Positions 35,012 to 44,182 of a DNA stretch of 64,000 bases are shown here, piece by piece. A program made the translations under genes and the position numbers. How positions within the stretch are numbered: position 1 is the stretch's first letter; each line of letters starts with the position of its first letter. The stretch is from Thiomicrorhabdus sp. 6S3-12. Its GTDB lineage: Bacteria > Pseudomonadota > Gammaproteobacteria > Thiomicrospirales > Thiomicrospiraceae. Where the stretch lies: contig NZ_JAGETW010000003.1 of assembly GCF_017571475.1 (NCBI RefSeq), positions 62,001 through 126,000 on the forward strand. The letters are read 5' to 3'. Below the pieces are notes generated by a model. The model was given only the letters and a program-made list of their open reading frames with translations. It did not search any database and had not been told where the DNA came from.

Positions 35012-38000
35012 TTAACTCGCGGCTTTCTGAGCCTCTTCCTGCTGCTTAACACCGCCATGCCATTGCCAGATGTAGTACATCAGAGGAATGACCAACAAGG
35101 TTAAGACCGTAGACGACAGAGTACCGAAGATCAGTGATACTGCCAAACCACCGAATACAGGGTCGGTAATCATAATCATCGAACCGAAAATAATCGCCAG
35201 AGCAGTCAGCAGGATCGGACGGAAACGCACCTTACCGGCCTGAATCACGGCATCCTTAAGCGACTGGCCTTCTGCGCGATACTCAAGGATAAAGTCAATC
35301 AGCAGTAGGGAGTTACGTACTACGATACCGGCCAGAGCAATGACCCCGATCATCGAAGTCGCCGTAAAGGCTTGTCCAGTGGCCCAATGCCCCGGAAATA
35401 CACCGATCATTGTCAGAGGAATCGCTCCCATTACGATCACTGGCATCATAAAGGACTTGTAGTAGCCAACCAAAATCAGATAGATAAAGATAAGCGCAAC
35501 GATGAACGCACTTCCCATATCACGGAAAACATCCAGAGTCAGACGCATTTCACCGCCCCATAACAAGGTGTAATCCATGACATCTTTCGGCTGCGCCTGA
35601 ACAAACCCGAGATTACCGGTTGCAAAGGTCACATTCGATTCAGGCAAAGTCACTTGGTCGAGCATTTTATCCAGCGAAAGAATCGCATATACCGGGCTTG
35701 ATTCCAACAACTCACCACCAACCATCACCATGCGATGTTGATCACGCGTCATAATCGGCTTAGCACGCTCTACTTCCTCGATATCCGCAACAGCGGAAAG
35801 CGGAACCACTTCTCCGGAGCGCGACTGAACGCGCAAGGACAATAGCTGCTCCGGAACGGTTCTTTCCGAACGAGGCAGGCGAACGATGATATCAACCGGC
35901 TCACGAACGTTATCCAGGTGCATATACCCCAACTCGAAGCCGTTGATATAGTCACGCAACATTTTACTGACCTGTGCAGGCGCGACACCAAGCAGGTTCG
36001 CCTGCTCGCGATCGATATTCACCTCGTAAGTCATAGTGTCGTCGGTTACCGAGTCATCCACATTGATCAGACCGTAAATCTGATCAAATTTCTCTCTGAC
36101 TTCTCCCGCCGCCTGACGCAGCTTGTCATAGTCTGGTCCATAAAGCTCTGCCATAATCTGTGTCGTTACCGGCGGTCCCGGAGGGGTTTCATACAACTTG
36201 ATATTGGCATCCGGGAACACTTTGCGTAAAGAATCCAGTGACTGATCAAAGTTCTGAACAATTTCGTGCGAAGAGATCGAACGCATGCCTTTATTCACCA
36301 GATTGACACGAATCTGCGCGAAATTACCGCCCTGCTTAATCAAGTCCCCGCGAACCAATGCCGCAAAATCAATCGGAGCCGGCTTCCCAAGGAAAACGCT
36401 GTAATCAGTGACAAATTCGGTGCCGGACAACATACTCCCAACATGACGCACAACGCGGTCGGTCGCTTCAACAGCCGTACCTTCCGGCATATCCACCTGC
36501 ACCAGGAAAGTGCTGGTATTGTCATACGGCAGCATTTTGACTTCGACACCGGCCGAATGCAGCGGATTATTCATTCCGTCATCGCGGATAAATTGCAGCG
36601 CCGGCTGCATCATCGAAGCAATCAGTGTCCCCAGCACAATAAACAGGAACACATTTCGCTTGGTACGGGAATCAATCAAAGGAACAATTGTCTTAACGTA
36701 CAGCTTTTGCATCCAGTCTTCCTGATGCGGGTGATGCGTCTCGGTGCTTTCGCGATGCTGCATTTCCTTAATCGCCTTTTTACCCAAGAAACGGTAAGCG
36801 ACATAAGGCACAAGAATATAAGCAATAACCAAAGAGGCGATCATCGCCACCGGAACGTTAAATGGAATCGGCGCCATAAACGGCCCCATCATACCGGTTA
36901 CAAACAACATCGGGATAAACGCCAGAATAACCGCAACGGTCGCGACGTTTGTCGGATTACCGATCTCATTGGTCGCCTTAATCAGAACTTCATCGAATTT
37001 TTCCGGATCAAAGCCCTCATGAATATGCCGGTGAATGTTCTCGATAACGACGATGGCGGCATCCACCAGCAATCCAAGCGATAGAATCAACGCAAATAGT
37101 GTAATACGGTTAATCGTCTGCTCGGCGATCAGACCGATAAACAGCACCACAAACAGGATCAGTGGCACGGTCAAGGTAACAATTCCCGCTTCTCGCCACC
37201 CTAGGAACAGCACCAAGATCACGATGACCGAACCGACGGCGATCCCCAAGTGCTCCATCAGAAGATTTACCGCCGCATTGGCTTTATCACCGTCATTACG
37301 CGTGACAACCACTTCGACATTATGCGGCAGAACGGCTTTCTTCAGCTGTTCCAGCTGTTCCAGCACTGCATCGGCCACCGCAACCGCATTCGTACCCGGC
37401 TTTTTTGCTACCGTAATGGTCACTGCTGCCTGCTCGCCATGCGATGCGACAGCAGAGTTCGGACCGAAGCCGATACGACTGTACGCATCACTTTCTTTCG
37501 GACCATCTTCGATACGGGCAATATCGCGCAAATAGATCGGGCGACCGTTATCGGCACCAATAATAATGTCACCGACATCCGCCGCATTACCAAGGTAGCC
37601 GTTTACACGAACCAGATGATCTTTATTATTATTAATCAGGGAACCGACAGGGACCGAGACATTCGACCCCTTCAGCATTTCACTGATCTGCTCCAGAGAC
37701 AATCCCGTCAAAGCGATTTTCTGCGCATCCAGCCAGACATTAATCGCGCGCTCTTTACCACCGACGACATCGGTAAAAGAGACCCCAGGCAGGTTACGAA
37801 GGTTCTCAACCAATTTCAGCGAGATATCGCGTAAATCATAGCCGGATAATTCAGAAGACGTAACGGCCAGTGTCATAATCGGCACATCGTCAACGTTAAT
37901 CGGCTTGACCAGAGGCTGCTGTGTATCCGGCGGCATCTTATCCATGTTCTGCATAATCTGGTTATAGACTTTAACCAAACTATCCACCTGGTTTTCACCC

Positions 38001-38344
38001 ACCTCGAACTGAACCGTCACCACACCGAAATCGTTGGTCGCATACCCAAAGGTATGATCAACCCCCGGCAGAGAACTCAAGATGGTTTCCAGCGGTTTAA
38101 CCACCATATTCTCGACTTCCTGCGGTGTCGCCCCGCCTTTAGGAACCATAATATTGGCCGCCGGCACGACTATCTGCGGATTATATTCTCGCGGCGTAAT
38201 CAAATAAGCCAGAATCCCCGCCAAAGTAATGGCAACCACGATCATCATCGTGATTTTAGAATGAATAAACGCTTTCGCCAGCTTACCGGCAATATTCAGC
38301 TCAGCAGCTTCGGCAGCGTTTGTTTGCTTTGCATTTTCAGCCAT
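35012..38344 (-). CDS. RND (HAE1/AcrB-like) efflux pump
   Basis: The 1110-aa protein has the RND layout: one N-terminal membrane helix, a large periplasmic loop beginning NPQIVVPAANIMVPKGGATP, a bundle of helices containing GLLVDAAIVVIENIHRH, a second periplasmic loop, and five C-terminal helices ending PLMYYIWQW. It should use proton motive force to export drugs, metals or organics from the periplasm via the TolC-like protein. It differs from CusA in lacking an obvious Met-rich track. It follows the fusion-protein gene after 12 bp. Confidence 0.93.
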   Translation of the reverse strand: MAENAKQTNAAEAAELNIAGKLAKAFIHSKITMMIVVAITLAGILAYLITPREYNPQIVVPAANIMVPKGGATPQEVENMVVKPLETILSSLPGVDHTFGYATNDFGVVTVQFEVGENQVDSLVKVYNQIMQNMDKMPPDTQQPLVKPINVDDVPIMTLAVTSSELSGYDLRDISLKLVENLRNLPGVSFTDVVGGKERAINVWLDAQKIALTGLSLEQISEMLKGSNVSVPVGSLINNNKDHLVRVNGYLGNAADVGDIIIGADNGRPIYLRDIARIEDGPKESDAYSRIGFGPNSAVASHGEQAAVTITVAKKPGTNAVAVADAVLEQLEQLKKAVLPHNVEVVVTRNDGDKANAAVNLLMEHLGIAVGSVIVILVLFLGWREAGIVTLTVPLILFVVLFIGLIAEQTINRITLFALILSLGLLVDAAIVVIENIHRHIHEGFDPEKFDEVLIKATNEIGNPTNVATVAVILAFIPMLFVTGMMGPFMAPIPFNVPVAMIASLVIAYILVPYVAYRFLGKKAIKEMQHRESTETHHPHQEDWMQKLYVKTIVPLIDSRTKRNVFLFIVLGTLIASMMQPALQFIRDDGMNNPLHSAGVEVKMLPYDNTSTFLVQVDMPEGTAVEATDRVVRHVGSMLSGTEFVTDYSVFLGKPAPIDFAALVRGDLIKQGGNFAQIRVNLVNKGMRSISSHEIVQNFDQSLDSLRKVFPDANIKLYETPPGPPVTTQIMAELYGPDYDKLRQAAGEVREKFDQIYGLINVDDSVTDDTMTYEVNIDREQANLLGVAPAQVSKMLRDYINGFELGYMHLDNVREPVDIIVRLPRSERTVPEQLLSLRVQSRSGEVVPLSAVADIEEVERAKPIMTRDQHRMVMVGGELLESSPVYAILSLDKMLDQVTLPESNVTFATGNLGFVQAQPKDVMDYTLLWGGEMRLTLDVFRDMGSAFIVALIFIYLILVGYYKSFMMPVIVMGAIPLTMIGVFPGHWATGQAFTATSMIGVIALAGIVVRNSLLLIDFILEYRAEGQSLKDAVIQAGKVRFRPILLTALAIIFGSMIMITDPVFGGLAVSLIFGTLSSTVLTLLVIPLMYYIWQWHGGVKQQEEAQKAAS

Positions 38345-38356
38345 CCAAACTCTCCG

Positions 38357-39457
38357 TTATTTCGCTGCTTCGGTTGCAGGTTGCGCAGCCACTGGCTCGA
38401 CAAGATCACCGTTCAACATGCTGGCATTATTAGACAAAACAATCTGATCACCGAGATCAAGTCCTGACTGGATTTCAACCATATCGCCGATATTGATCCC
38501 GGTACGAACCATATTGAACATCGCTTTTCCGTCCTGAACGACGAAAATTCCATCAATTCCGGCACGATTAACAATGGCGCTCTGCGGCACCATCATCGCC
38601 TGGCGCTCTCCCTGTTTGAAACTGATTCGGGCAAAAGTCCCCGAATTAATATTTTTCACGGCCGGCAAACTCAATTTAACCGTATGCGTACGGGTTTTCG
38701 GGTTTGCAGCACCCACCAGGGTATAGATGGTTCCCACCATCGGCGCATCCTGACCGTCAATAAAGACCGTCGCCTCATCCCCGACTCGCAAAGCCGCGTA
38801 AAGATCACCGGCAACCTCTGTCTGCACACTCAGGGATTGCAGATTTTCAATGACCACAATCGGGTTGCCCGGCGCGGCCAAATCACCGGCGGTCGCCATT
38901 TTCTCGACGACCACACCGCTAAACGGAGCGCGGACATTTGCATAATTCAACTGAGAGCGCGCCTGATTCAGCGCCGATTTAGCGGAAGCAAGATTTTCCT
39001 GGGCAACCGAGTACTGCAAACGAATCTTGTCGTATTGCTGTTTGGAAACCGAATTATCTTTATACAGCTGGGTAAAACGGTCGTAATCCAGCTTGGCGTC
39101 TTTCAACGCGGCCTGCGCTTGAGCATAAGCCGAATTCGCCTGAGCGATCTGACTGCGGATGTCGGTAGAGTCGATGGTGAAAAGCAGACTTCCCTGCTCG
39201 ACTTTCTCACCGACCTCGACATCCAGTCCTTTGATATACCCCATCAAACGGGAAGCGATACGCGCTTTCTGATCCGGCACAACAGAGCCCGGTACGACTG
39301 CCGTCAGAGGGACGGTGCCCAACTCGACATTGTGAATCACGGCCTGAAATGTCTGCGGCTTGGTTTCCGGTGCCGTCGGCGCTTCCTGCTGACACCCATT
39401 CAAGCCGATCGTTGCTAAGATTGCGATCGCTAGAACTTGCTTAACTTGTTTCATCAT
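38357..39457 (-). CDS. RND membrane fusion lipoprotein (AcrA-like)
   Basis: The 366-aa protein starts with a lipoprotein signal (lipobox GLNGC, Cys about 22), then a lipoyl-like half motif (ARIASRLMGYIKGLDVEVGE), a coiled-coil hairpin rich in Ala/Gln (about 105-165), a second lipoyl half and a beta-barrel domain. It bridges the pump and the outer-membrane channel. It lies 45 bp after the TolC-like gene and 12 bp before the pump gene. Confidence 0.93.
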   Translation of the reverse strand: MMKQVKQVLAIAILATIGLNGCQQEAPTAPETKPQTFQAVIHNVELGTVPLTAVVPGSVVPDQKARIASRLMGYIKGLDVEVGEKVEQGSLLFTIDSTDIRSQIAQANSAYAQAQAALKDAKLDYDRFTQLYKDNSVSKQQYDKIRLQYSVAQENLASAKSALNQARSQLNYANVRAPFSGVVVEKMATAGDLAAPGNPIVVIENLQSLSVQTEVAGDLYAALRVGDEATVFIDGQDAPMVGTIYTLVGAANPKTRTHTVKLSLPAVKNINSGTFARISFKQGERQAMMVPQSAIVNRAGIDGIFVVQDGKAMFNMVRTGINIGDMVEIQSGLDLGDQIVLSNNASMLNGDLVEPVAAQPATEAAK

Positions 39458-39502
39458 CTTTCCTTTTTAAAGCTAACTATCTTTGTCTGCTCAACACCCG
39501 CC

Positions 39503-40903
39503 TTACAGCTGGGAAATATCCATACTGCCCAGAGCCAAACGCAGAGTGGCCTTCTGAATGTTTACCTCATACTCGGCAGCAACCAGATCGGCGCGCGCCT
39601 TATCCAACTGAGTCTGACTCGTCAAAAGTTCGGTAAAAGTAGCGACACCGTTTTCATAACGTTTGGTAACCAGAACTTGCGCCTCCTCTGCCTGCTGAAC
39701 AGCCAATTTGCTGGAGACAACCTGCTCGCGGGCAACCTGCAATCTATGCCAGGCGGTCATCATTTCAAAGCGGATCTTATTCGCCATGGACGCAGTTTCG
39801 GCCTGCTGCTGCTCAGCTGAGGCACGCGCCATTTTGATACTGTTCTTAGTGAGTCCGAAATCGGTCACTTTCCAGGAGAAGACACCGGCAACGGTATAGC
39901 TGGAAGCATCAAAACCGACACGGTCGTCATTCCAGTCCTGACGCAACAACATATTGAAACTTGGTTTTTCATCTGCTTTGGCGGTATCAATGGCGTAAAT
40001 CGACGAAGTTGCCTGCTTACGCTGCGCCATTAACTGAGGATTTTTATCGATAGCCCGTTCAAGCAACTCTTCAACACTCCCTTCAGGCAGACCGATGTCC
40101 ATACGGTCGGCAACATCCAGATGCTCGCTCGCTTTCAAGCCCATCAGAATACGCAAACCGTCCAATGCGATCTGCTCCTGTCCTTTAGCCTTTGCCAAAG
40201 CGACTTCGGCAGTTGACGCGTTAACTCTGGCGCTCAACAGCTCGGAGCGCACAATCACCCCCTGGTTAACCAGGTTTTCGGTGGTACGCACATATTCGTC
40301 GGCTGTTTTCTTAGCCTGTTCAGCAACCTTTATAAAGGCGCGGGCAGAATGCACGGCTTCATAGGCCTGATAAACACTGAACGTCAAATACTGTTTGACC
40401 GCGACATCTCCGCTCTGCGCCGCTTCGATCATCGACTTGGCCTGCTGTTTATAACTTTCGACTCGCCCGCCGTTATAAACCGGAACCATCATCTCAACAC
40501 GGGTATTCATATCTGAGTAAGGAGACGGATTATTTAGAGAGTCCGGTTCATGGGCATAATCCCCGGAACCAAAAGCGGCGGCGGTTGCATCATCAAACCC
40601 GAAGTCCGACAAACTGGCCTGTTGCTGCTGAAGTTTCATGCCGAAGACATTTAGCGGGTTATTGGAATAGGTCCCGGTTACCGAAAAGTTAATCTGCGGC
40701 ATATTCCCCGCTTTGGCTTTCGCCAGAGCCGATTCAGCAAGCATCATGCGCGCCTTGCTGACATCCATTTCAGGGTTGGCGTCAATCGCGGTCTGTACCG
40801 CTTCAACCAAAGTGTAAGTCTTGGCTTGCGCTGCCAAGGGCATTGCCAAAGCGACCGCCAGGGCAACCCCACTCAACTTAAAGAGCGAACTAGGCTTAGA
40901 CAT
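39503..40903 (-). CDS. TolC-like outer-membrane efflux protein
   Basis: The 466-aa protein has a signal peptide ending in LAAQAKTYTL and two outer-membrane efflux repeats with the periodic Ala/Gln helices of TolC proteins (ANPEMDVSKARMMLAESALA and VTKRYENGVATFTELLTSQ). The frame extends upstream to 41008, but the ATG at 40903 is followed at once by the signal peptide and preceded by GGAG. It is the first gene of the efflux operon, with a promoter and two operator-like palindromes upstream. Confidence 0.92.
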   Translation of the reverse strand: MSKPSSLFKLSGVALAVALAMPLAAQAKTYTLVEAVQTAIDANPEMDVSKARMMLAESALAKAKAGNMPQINFSVTGTYSNNPLNVFGMKLQQQQASLSDFGFDDATAAAFGSGDYAHEPDSLNNPSPYSDMNTRVEMMVPVYNGGRVESYKQQAKSMIEAAQSGDVAVKQYLTFSVYQAYEAVHSARAFIKVAEQAKKTADEYVRTTENLVNQGVIVRSELLSARVNASTAEVALAKAKGQEQIALDGLRILMGLKASEHLDVADRMDIGLPEGSVEELLERAIDKNPQLMAQRKQATSSIYAIDTAKADEKPSFNMLLRQDWNDDRVGFDASSYTVAGVFSWKVTDFGLTKNSIKMARASAEQQQAETASMANKIRFEMMTAWHRLQVAREQVVSSKLAVQQAEEAQVLVTKRYENGVATFTELLTSQTQLDKARADLVAAEYEVNIQKATLRLALGSMDISQL

Positions 40904-41103
40904 AAATTCTCCAGAGTCTTGAAAGTAATTCGGTTTTCGTCTTGCTTGTCTTATATATAGCGACATCCGTCGCAACGCCAACCTTATGACAGGCTTAGAA
41001 AAGCACAATAAAATTCAATGCCTTACACTGCACAATTAACGCTTTTCTACAGTATCCCGCCCACATTAGCGAGTTCATTTCCATAAGACAAGCTTATTAA
41101 AAC

Positions 41104-41119
41104 ATTAGAAAATTCTAAT
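41104..41119. promoter_or_regulatory. Operator-like palindrome O1 (ATTAG-N6-CTAAT)
   Basis: ATTAG-AAAATT-CTAAT lies immediately downstream of the -10 box of the efflux promoter, covering the likely start point. An identical pair of half-sites recurs 51 bp away. A repressor bound here would block transcription. Confidence 0.65.
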
Positions 41120-41147
41120 ATTATAGACATTCAAAAAATGCATGCAA
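41120..41147 (-). promoter_or_regulatory. Candidate promoter of the efflux operon
   Basis: On the minus strand TTGCAT (41142-41147) and TATAAT (41120-41125) are spaced by 16 bases. The start point would be near 41113, giving a leader of about 210 bases before the TolC-like ATG at 40903. It is framed by the two ATTAG-N6-CTAAT sites. Confidence 0.65.
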
Positions 41148-41154
41148 CGAATAC

Positions 41155-41170
41155 ATTAGTTTTTCCTAAT
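41155..41170. promoter_or_regulatory. Operator-like palindrome O2 (ATTAG-N6-CTAAT)
   Basis: ATTAG-TTTTTC-CTAAT is the second copy, just upstream of the -35 box. The 51-bp spacing from O1 is close to five helical turns, so two dimers could sit on the same face of DNA. No regulator gene is adjacent. Confidence 0.65.
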
Positions 41171-41212
41171 ATAAAAACCTAAAACCAAATCAGTCTCGAA
41201 ACCGGCCGACCC

Positions 41213-41836
41213 TCACGATTTGATCAATGCAACCGCTTTACGCAACCAAAGGAGTTCACCGTGAAAAAAGTGCGTCGCCTGCTCTCGCCAGCAGATATCG
41301 GGTTTATGACTCAATGTTTCCACCCACCGCAGAACCCCGTCTGCCGCGACGACTTCGTCCTGCCCGCCTTGAATTAATAACCATTGCGTTGCCGAGTCCA
41401 GCCTGCCGATTTCCTGAGGTTCGAAAGAATATAAACCAACCGGCGGGGCTACCGTGCACAGGCTTTGCGGCTTAAGCTCGCCAGCCGCTTTTATGGAAAT
41501 ATAACTCCCGAAAGAAAAGCCGGCCAAGTGCACTCTGGAAAATTCACCCTGAGTTCGTGCCCAACGCAACACAGCCTTAAGGTCCTCAACCTCGCCCTGG
41601 GCGTAGTCATGCTTTCCTTCACTCATACCCACACCACGGAAGTTATAACGTAAGGTTGAAAACCCCATCTCCTGATATGCCTTCCATAAAGTGGTCACAA
41701 CCTTATTATGCATAGTGCCACCGTACAGAGGATGTGGATGACTGATAATGACAAGATTTTCGTCCTGCACAACAAACTCTACCTCAATGTCTCCCACAGC
41801 CCCCGGAATCAAAAGCCCTTTATGGTTCGCTTTCAA
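41213..41836 (-). CDS. Alpha/beta hydrolase (serine esterase-like)
   Basis: The 207-aa protein is a small alpha/beta hydrolase: ISHPHPLYGGTMHNKVV (oxyanion region), the nucleophile elbow GFSFGS (Ser in GxSxG), QGGQDEVV with the acidic residue, and a late His in ATHFFHGEL. The family is similar to small CocE/YdjP-like hydrolases annotated in many proteobacteria; substrate unknown. The start is a TTG at 41836, supported by AAGGAG 6 bases upstream; there is no nearby in-frame ATG. It is divergent from pdxB. Confidence 0.88.
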   Translation of the reverse strand: MKANHKGLLIPGAVGDIEVEFVVQDENLVIISHPHPLYGGTMHNKVVTTLWKAYQEMGFSTLRYNFRGVGMSEGKHDYAQGEVEDLKAVLRWARTQGEFSRVHLAGFSFGSYISIKAAGELKPQSLCTVAPPVGLYSFEPQEIGRLDSATQWLLIQGGQDEVVAADGVLRWVETLSHKPDICWREQATHFFHGELLWLRKAVALIKS

Positions 41837-41941
41837 TTAAGACTCCTTATTACTTATCGCATTTAATATGATGCTTTATTCAGCGCAACCTCAACGCCTT
41901 GGCTACAATAAACCGCAAAACCAAGATTCTAAGGATAAAAA

Positions 41942-43069
41942 ATGACTCAAATTGTACAACGCAAAATCGTTGTCGACGACGCGGTCCCCTATGCAAAATC
42001 CATTTTCGCGTCATTAGGAGACGTAGTCACACGCCCTGGACGAGACATCCAGCGCGAAGACCTGCTCAATGCAGATGCTTTGATCATTCGTTCTCGCACC
42101 CAAGTAAACAACGCATTACTAGCTGACACAACAGTTAAATTTGTCGGCAGCACGGTTGTTGGCCTGGATCATATAGACCAGAACTACTTACAAGATAACA
42201 ATATTCACTTTTATTCCGCGCAAGGCTGCAACGCCAACTCGGTCGCCGAATTCGTCATCCATGCTCTTGTCCTTTTAGCCGAAGAACAAGGATTCGATTT
42301 ATCGCAGAAAACGCTTGGAATTATTGGCGTCGGCCATGTCGGCAGCCGGCTTGAGAAAAAAGCCAAAGCACTGGGAATGCGCTGCCTGTTAAATGATCCT
42401 CCGCGAGCGCGACAGGAAAACCCGAATGCATTCAGCTCATTAGAGGAAACCTTGCAAGCCGACATTATAAGTGTGCATACGCCTTTAACATTCGACGGCA
42501 GGGATAAAACCCACCTGTTAATCGGCAAAGCACAACTCGCCAGCCTTTCATCCGAGCAAATTCTAGTCAATGCCGCCCGCGGCGGAATTGTCGATGAAAA
42601 CGAACTAAAAAACACACAACTTGCTGCAAAAATCATCGACTGCTGGGAAAACGAACCCAATATCGACCAGGAACTGCTGCAACAAAGCTTTTTGGCAACG
42701 CCACATATTGCCGGCCATTCGTTTGAAGCCAAACTTGCCGGAAGCACAATGGTCTATGAAAACTTGTGCCGTTTCTGGAGTGAGAAAATTGATGACAACT
42801 GGCAAGCCGAACTCCCTTCACCCCCAGATCCGATCGAAGTCGTCAATTCCGATCATTGGCAATCCGGGTTACTCGAAGTACTGCAAAAAACCCATTTAAT
42901 TAAAAATGATGATGCTGCCATCCGTGAAAACAGTGATCAATTCGAACGCTACCGACGAAACTACCCAATCCATAGAGAGTGGTATATTCACGGAGTAAAA
43001 AAAACCAAAAATCAAAAACTTAATTTGATTTTAGAGACTTTAGGCTTCGATTTAATGCCTCTGTTATAA
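41942..43069 (+). CDS. pdxB: Erythronate-4-phosphate dehydrogenase
   Basis: The 375-aa protein is a D-2-hydroxyacid dehydrogenase of the PdxB type: an N-terminal DALIIRSRTQVN, the NAD-binding TLGIIGVGHVGSRLEKKA, catalytic Arg in NAARGGIVDE and His in PHIAGHS. The C-terminal 80 residues form the PdxB-specific dimerisation domain. It oxidises 4-phospho-D-erythronate in the DXP-dependent vitamin B6 pathway. The start is preceded by AAGGAT. It is a lone gene, divergent from the hydrolase. Confidence 0.95.
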   Translation: MTQIVQRKIVVDDAVPYAKSIFASLGDVVTRPGRDIQREDLLNADALIIRSRTQVNNALLADTTVKFVGSTVVGLDHIDQNYLQDNNIHFYSAQGCNANSVAEFVIHALVLLAEEQGFDLSQKTLGIIGVGHVGSRLEKKAKALGMRCLLNDPPRARQENPNAFSSLEETLQADIISVHTPLTFDGRDKTHLLIGKAQLASLSSEQILVNAARGGIVDENELKNTQLAAKIIDCWENEPNIDQELLQQSFLATPHIAGHSFEAKLAGSTMVYENLCRFWSEKIDDNWQAELPSPPDPIEVVNSDHWQSGLLEVLQKTHLIKNDDAAIRENSDQFERYRRNYPIHREWYIHGVKKTKNQKLNLILETLGFDLMPLL

Positions 43070-43218
43070 AAAGATATCAGAAGGTCTTAATAAAATAATA
43101 TTATCATCTCCCCAAAAAAATTGGTTTGCATTTCATTTGTGAATCTTTAATCTACTTGAGTGAAAAGTTTGAGAGACATCAGACAGACTTATACAAAACC
43201 GATGGAGATATCTGGAAT

Positions 43219-43788
43219 ATGAAACTAGCTAACTTATTTAAAGCCGCGATTCTTGCTGCGGGTCTAACTACCCTTTCTGGTTGTGGAACTATGCACGCTG
43301 CAGGAAACCTAAATGACGGCGCCTGGGATACATTTAATCAAGTTTGGGATAAGTGGGTTGAAAGCGAAGGTGATATCGCTGACGCAACCATGTGGGAAGT
43401 TAAGGTAGACGAAGGTATTGAACTTGCAGACGTTATCGATGCCATCAACGCTGTTGGTATCAACCGCAACCTTAAAAACGTTGGTGAACTACCTCTATCT
43501 GAAGAGCTTAAAGCCCGCGGAATCGAATCAAAAACCATTCACGTAATGTCTTTCTGTAACCCTGAAACTGCTCGTAAGATGGTTGACTTCTCCCCTGCAA
43601 TGGGTGGATTCCTTCCATGTCGTGTAAACATCATTGAAGAAGAAGATGGTCTACACATCTACTCTATGAACATGGATATGGCGATCAAAATGGGTAAAAA
43701 GATGCCACCAGAACTTAAAGAAGCGACTATGGCAGTTCGCGACACTATCTGGGAAATGCTACAAAAAGGTAAAACTGGCGAATTCTAA
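43219..43788 (+). CDS. DUF302 family lipoprotein
   Basis: The 189-aa protein starts with a lipoprotein signal (TTLSGC, Cys about 20). A DUF302 fold follows: VIDAINAVGINRNLKNVGEL, HVMSFCNPETARKMVDFSP, then FLPCRVNIIEEEDGLHIYSM. The frame opens upstream at 43126, but the ATG at 43219 begins the signal peptide. DUF302 proteins are often linked to sulfur or metal metabolism without a proven activity. Codons are strongly biased (CGT, GGT), suggesting high expression. A strong terminator follows. Confidence 0.85.
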   Translation: MKLANLFKAAILAAGLTTLSGCGTMHAAGNLNDGAWDTFNQVWDKWVESEGDIADATMWEVKVDEGIELADVIDAINAVGINRNLKNVGELPLSEELKARGIESKTIHVMSFCNPETARKMVDFSPAMGGFLPCRVNIIEEEDGLHIYSMNMDMAIKMGKKMPPELKEATMAVRDTIWEMLQKGKTGEF

Positions 43789-44182
43789 TTCGTTTCAGAT
43801 CACCTGATAATTACCCTAAATAAGACCCCGTTTTAGCGCCTGCTAAAACGGGGTTTTTTATTTGCCTATCCGTTCTCCTGCACCGCATTTCTTTCATGCC
43901 GGCAATATAATTATTTTTGCGTAGCATTAAGTCTATGAATCGCAAAATGTTTTTTAAAAAAAATTAAAAAATATTTACTTACATAAAAAAATATCCCACC
44001 CACAGAGTGAAAAAATTTTACATTTATTTTTCAAACACTTAGTTAAGTTCATCATAATATATTGATCTGCTACTAAATATTTTTAATTACTCATCATAAA
44101 TAAAATGCGGCATATTAACGTCCGTACCCAGCTAAATCACTTAGCTTATACTCAACAACTCTAAAGAGAAAAAGTGAACGAT
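43789..44182. other. AT-rich intergenic region
   Basis: Apart from the terminator at 43826-43859, this stretch upstream of the first FadL-type gene is very AT-rich with poly-A/T tracts around 43950-44080. It must hold the promoter of the porin gene, but no convincing -35/-10 pair could be chosen. Confidence 0.4.
43826..43859 (+). terminator. Intrinsic terminator after DUF302 gene
   Basis: A 12-bp perfect stem (CCCCGTTTTAGC / GCTAAAACGGGG) with a 4-base loop and six T. Confidence 0.95.

Noticed and set aside
36266-37084. 272-aa plus-strand ORF opposite the RND pump
   Set aside because: Antisense shadow of a long conserved gene; His/Arg/Asn-rich composition typical of reverse-strand reading.
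38684-39418. 244-aa plus-strand ORF opposite the membrane fusion gene
   Set aside because: Shadow of a well-supported gene in the other strand.
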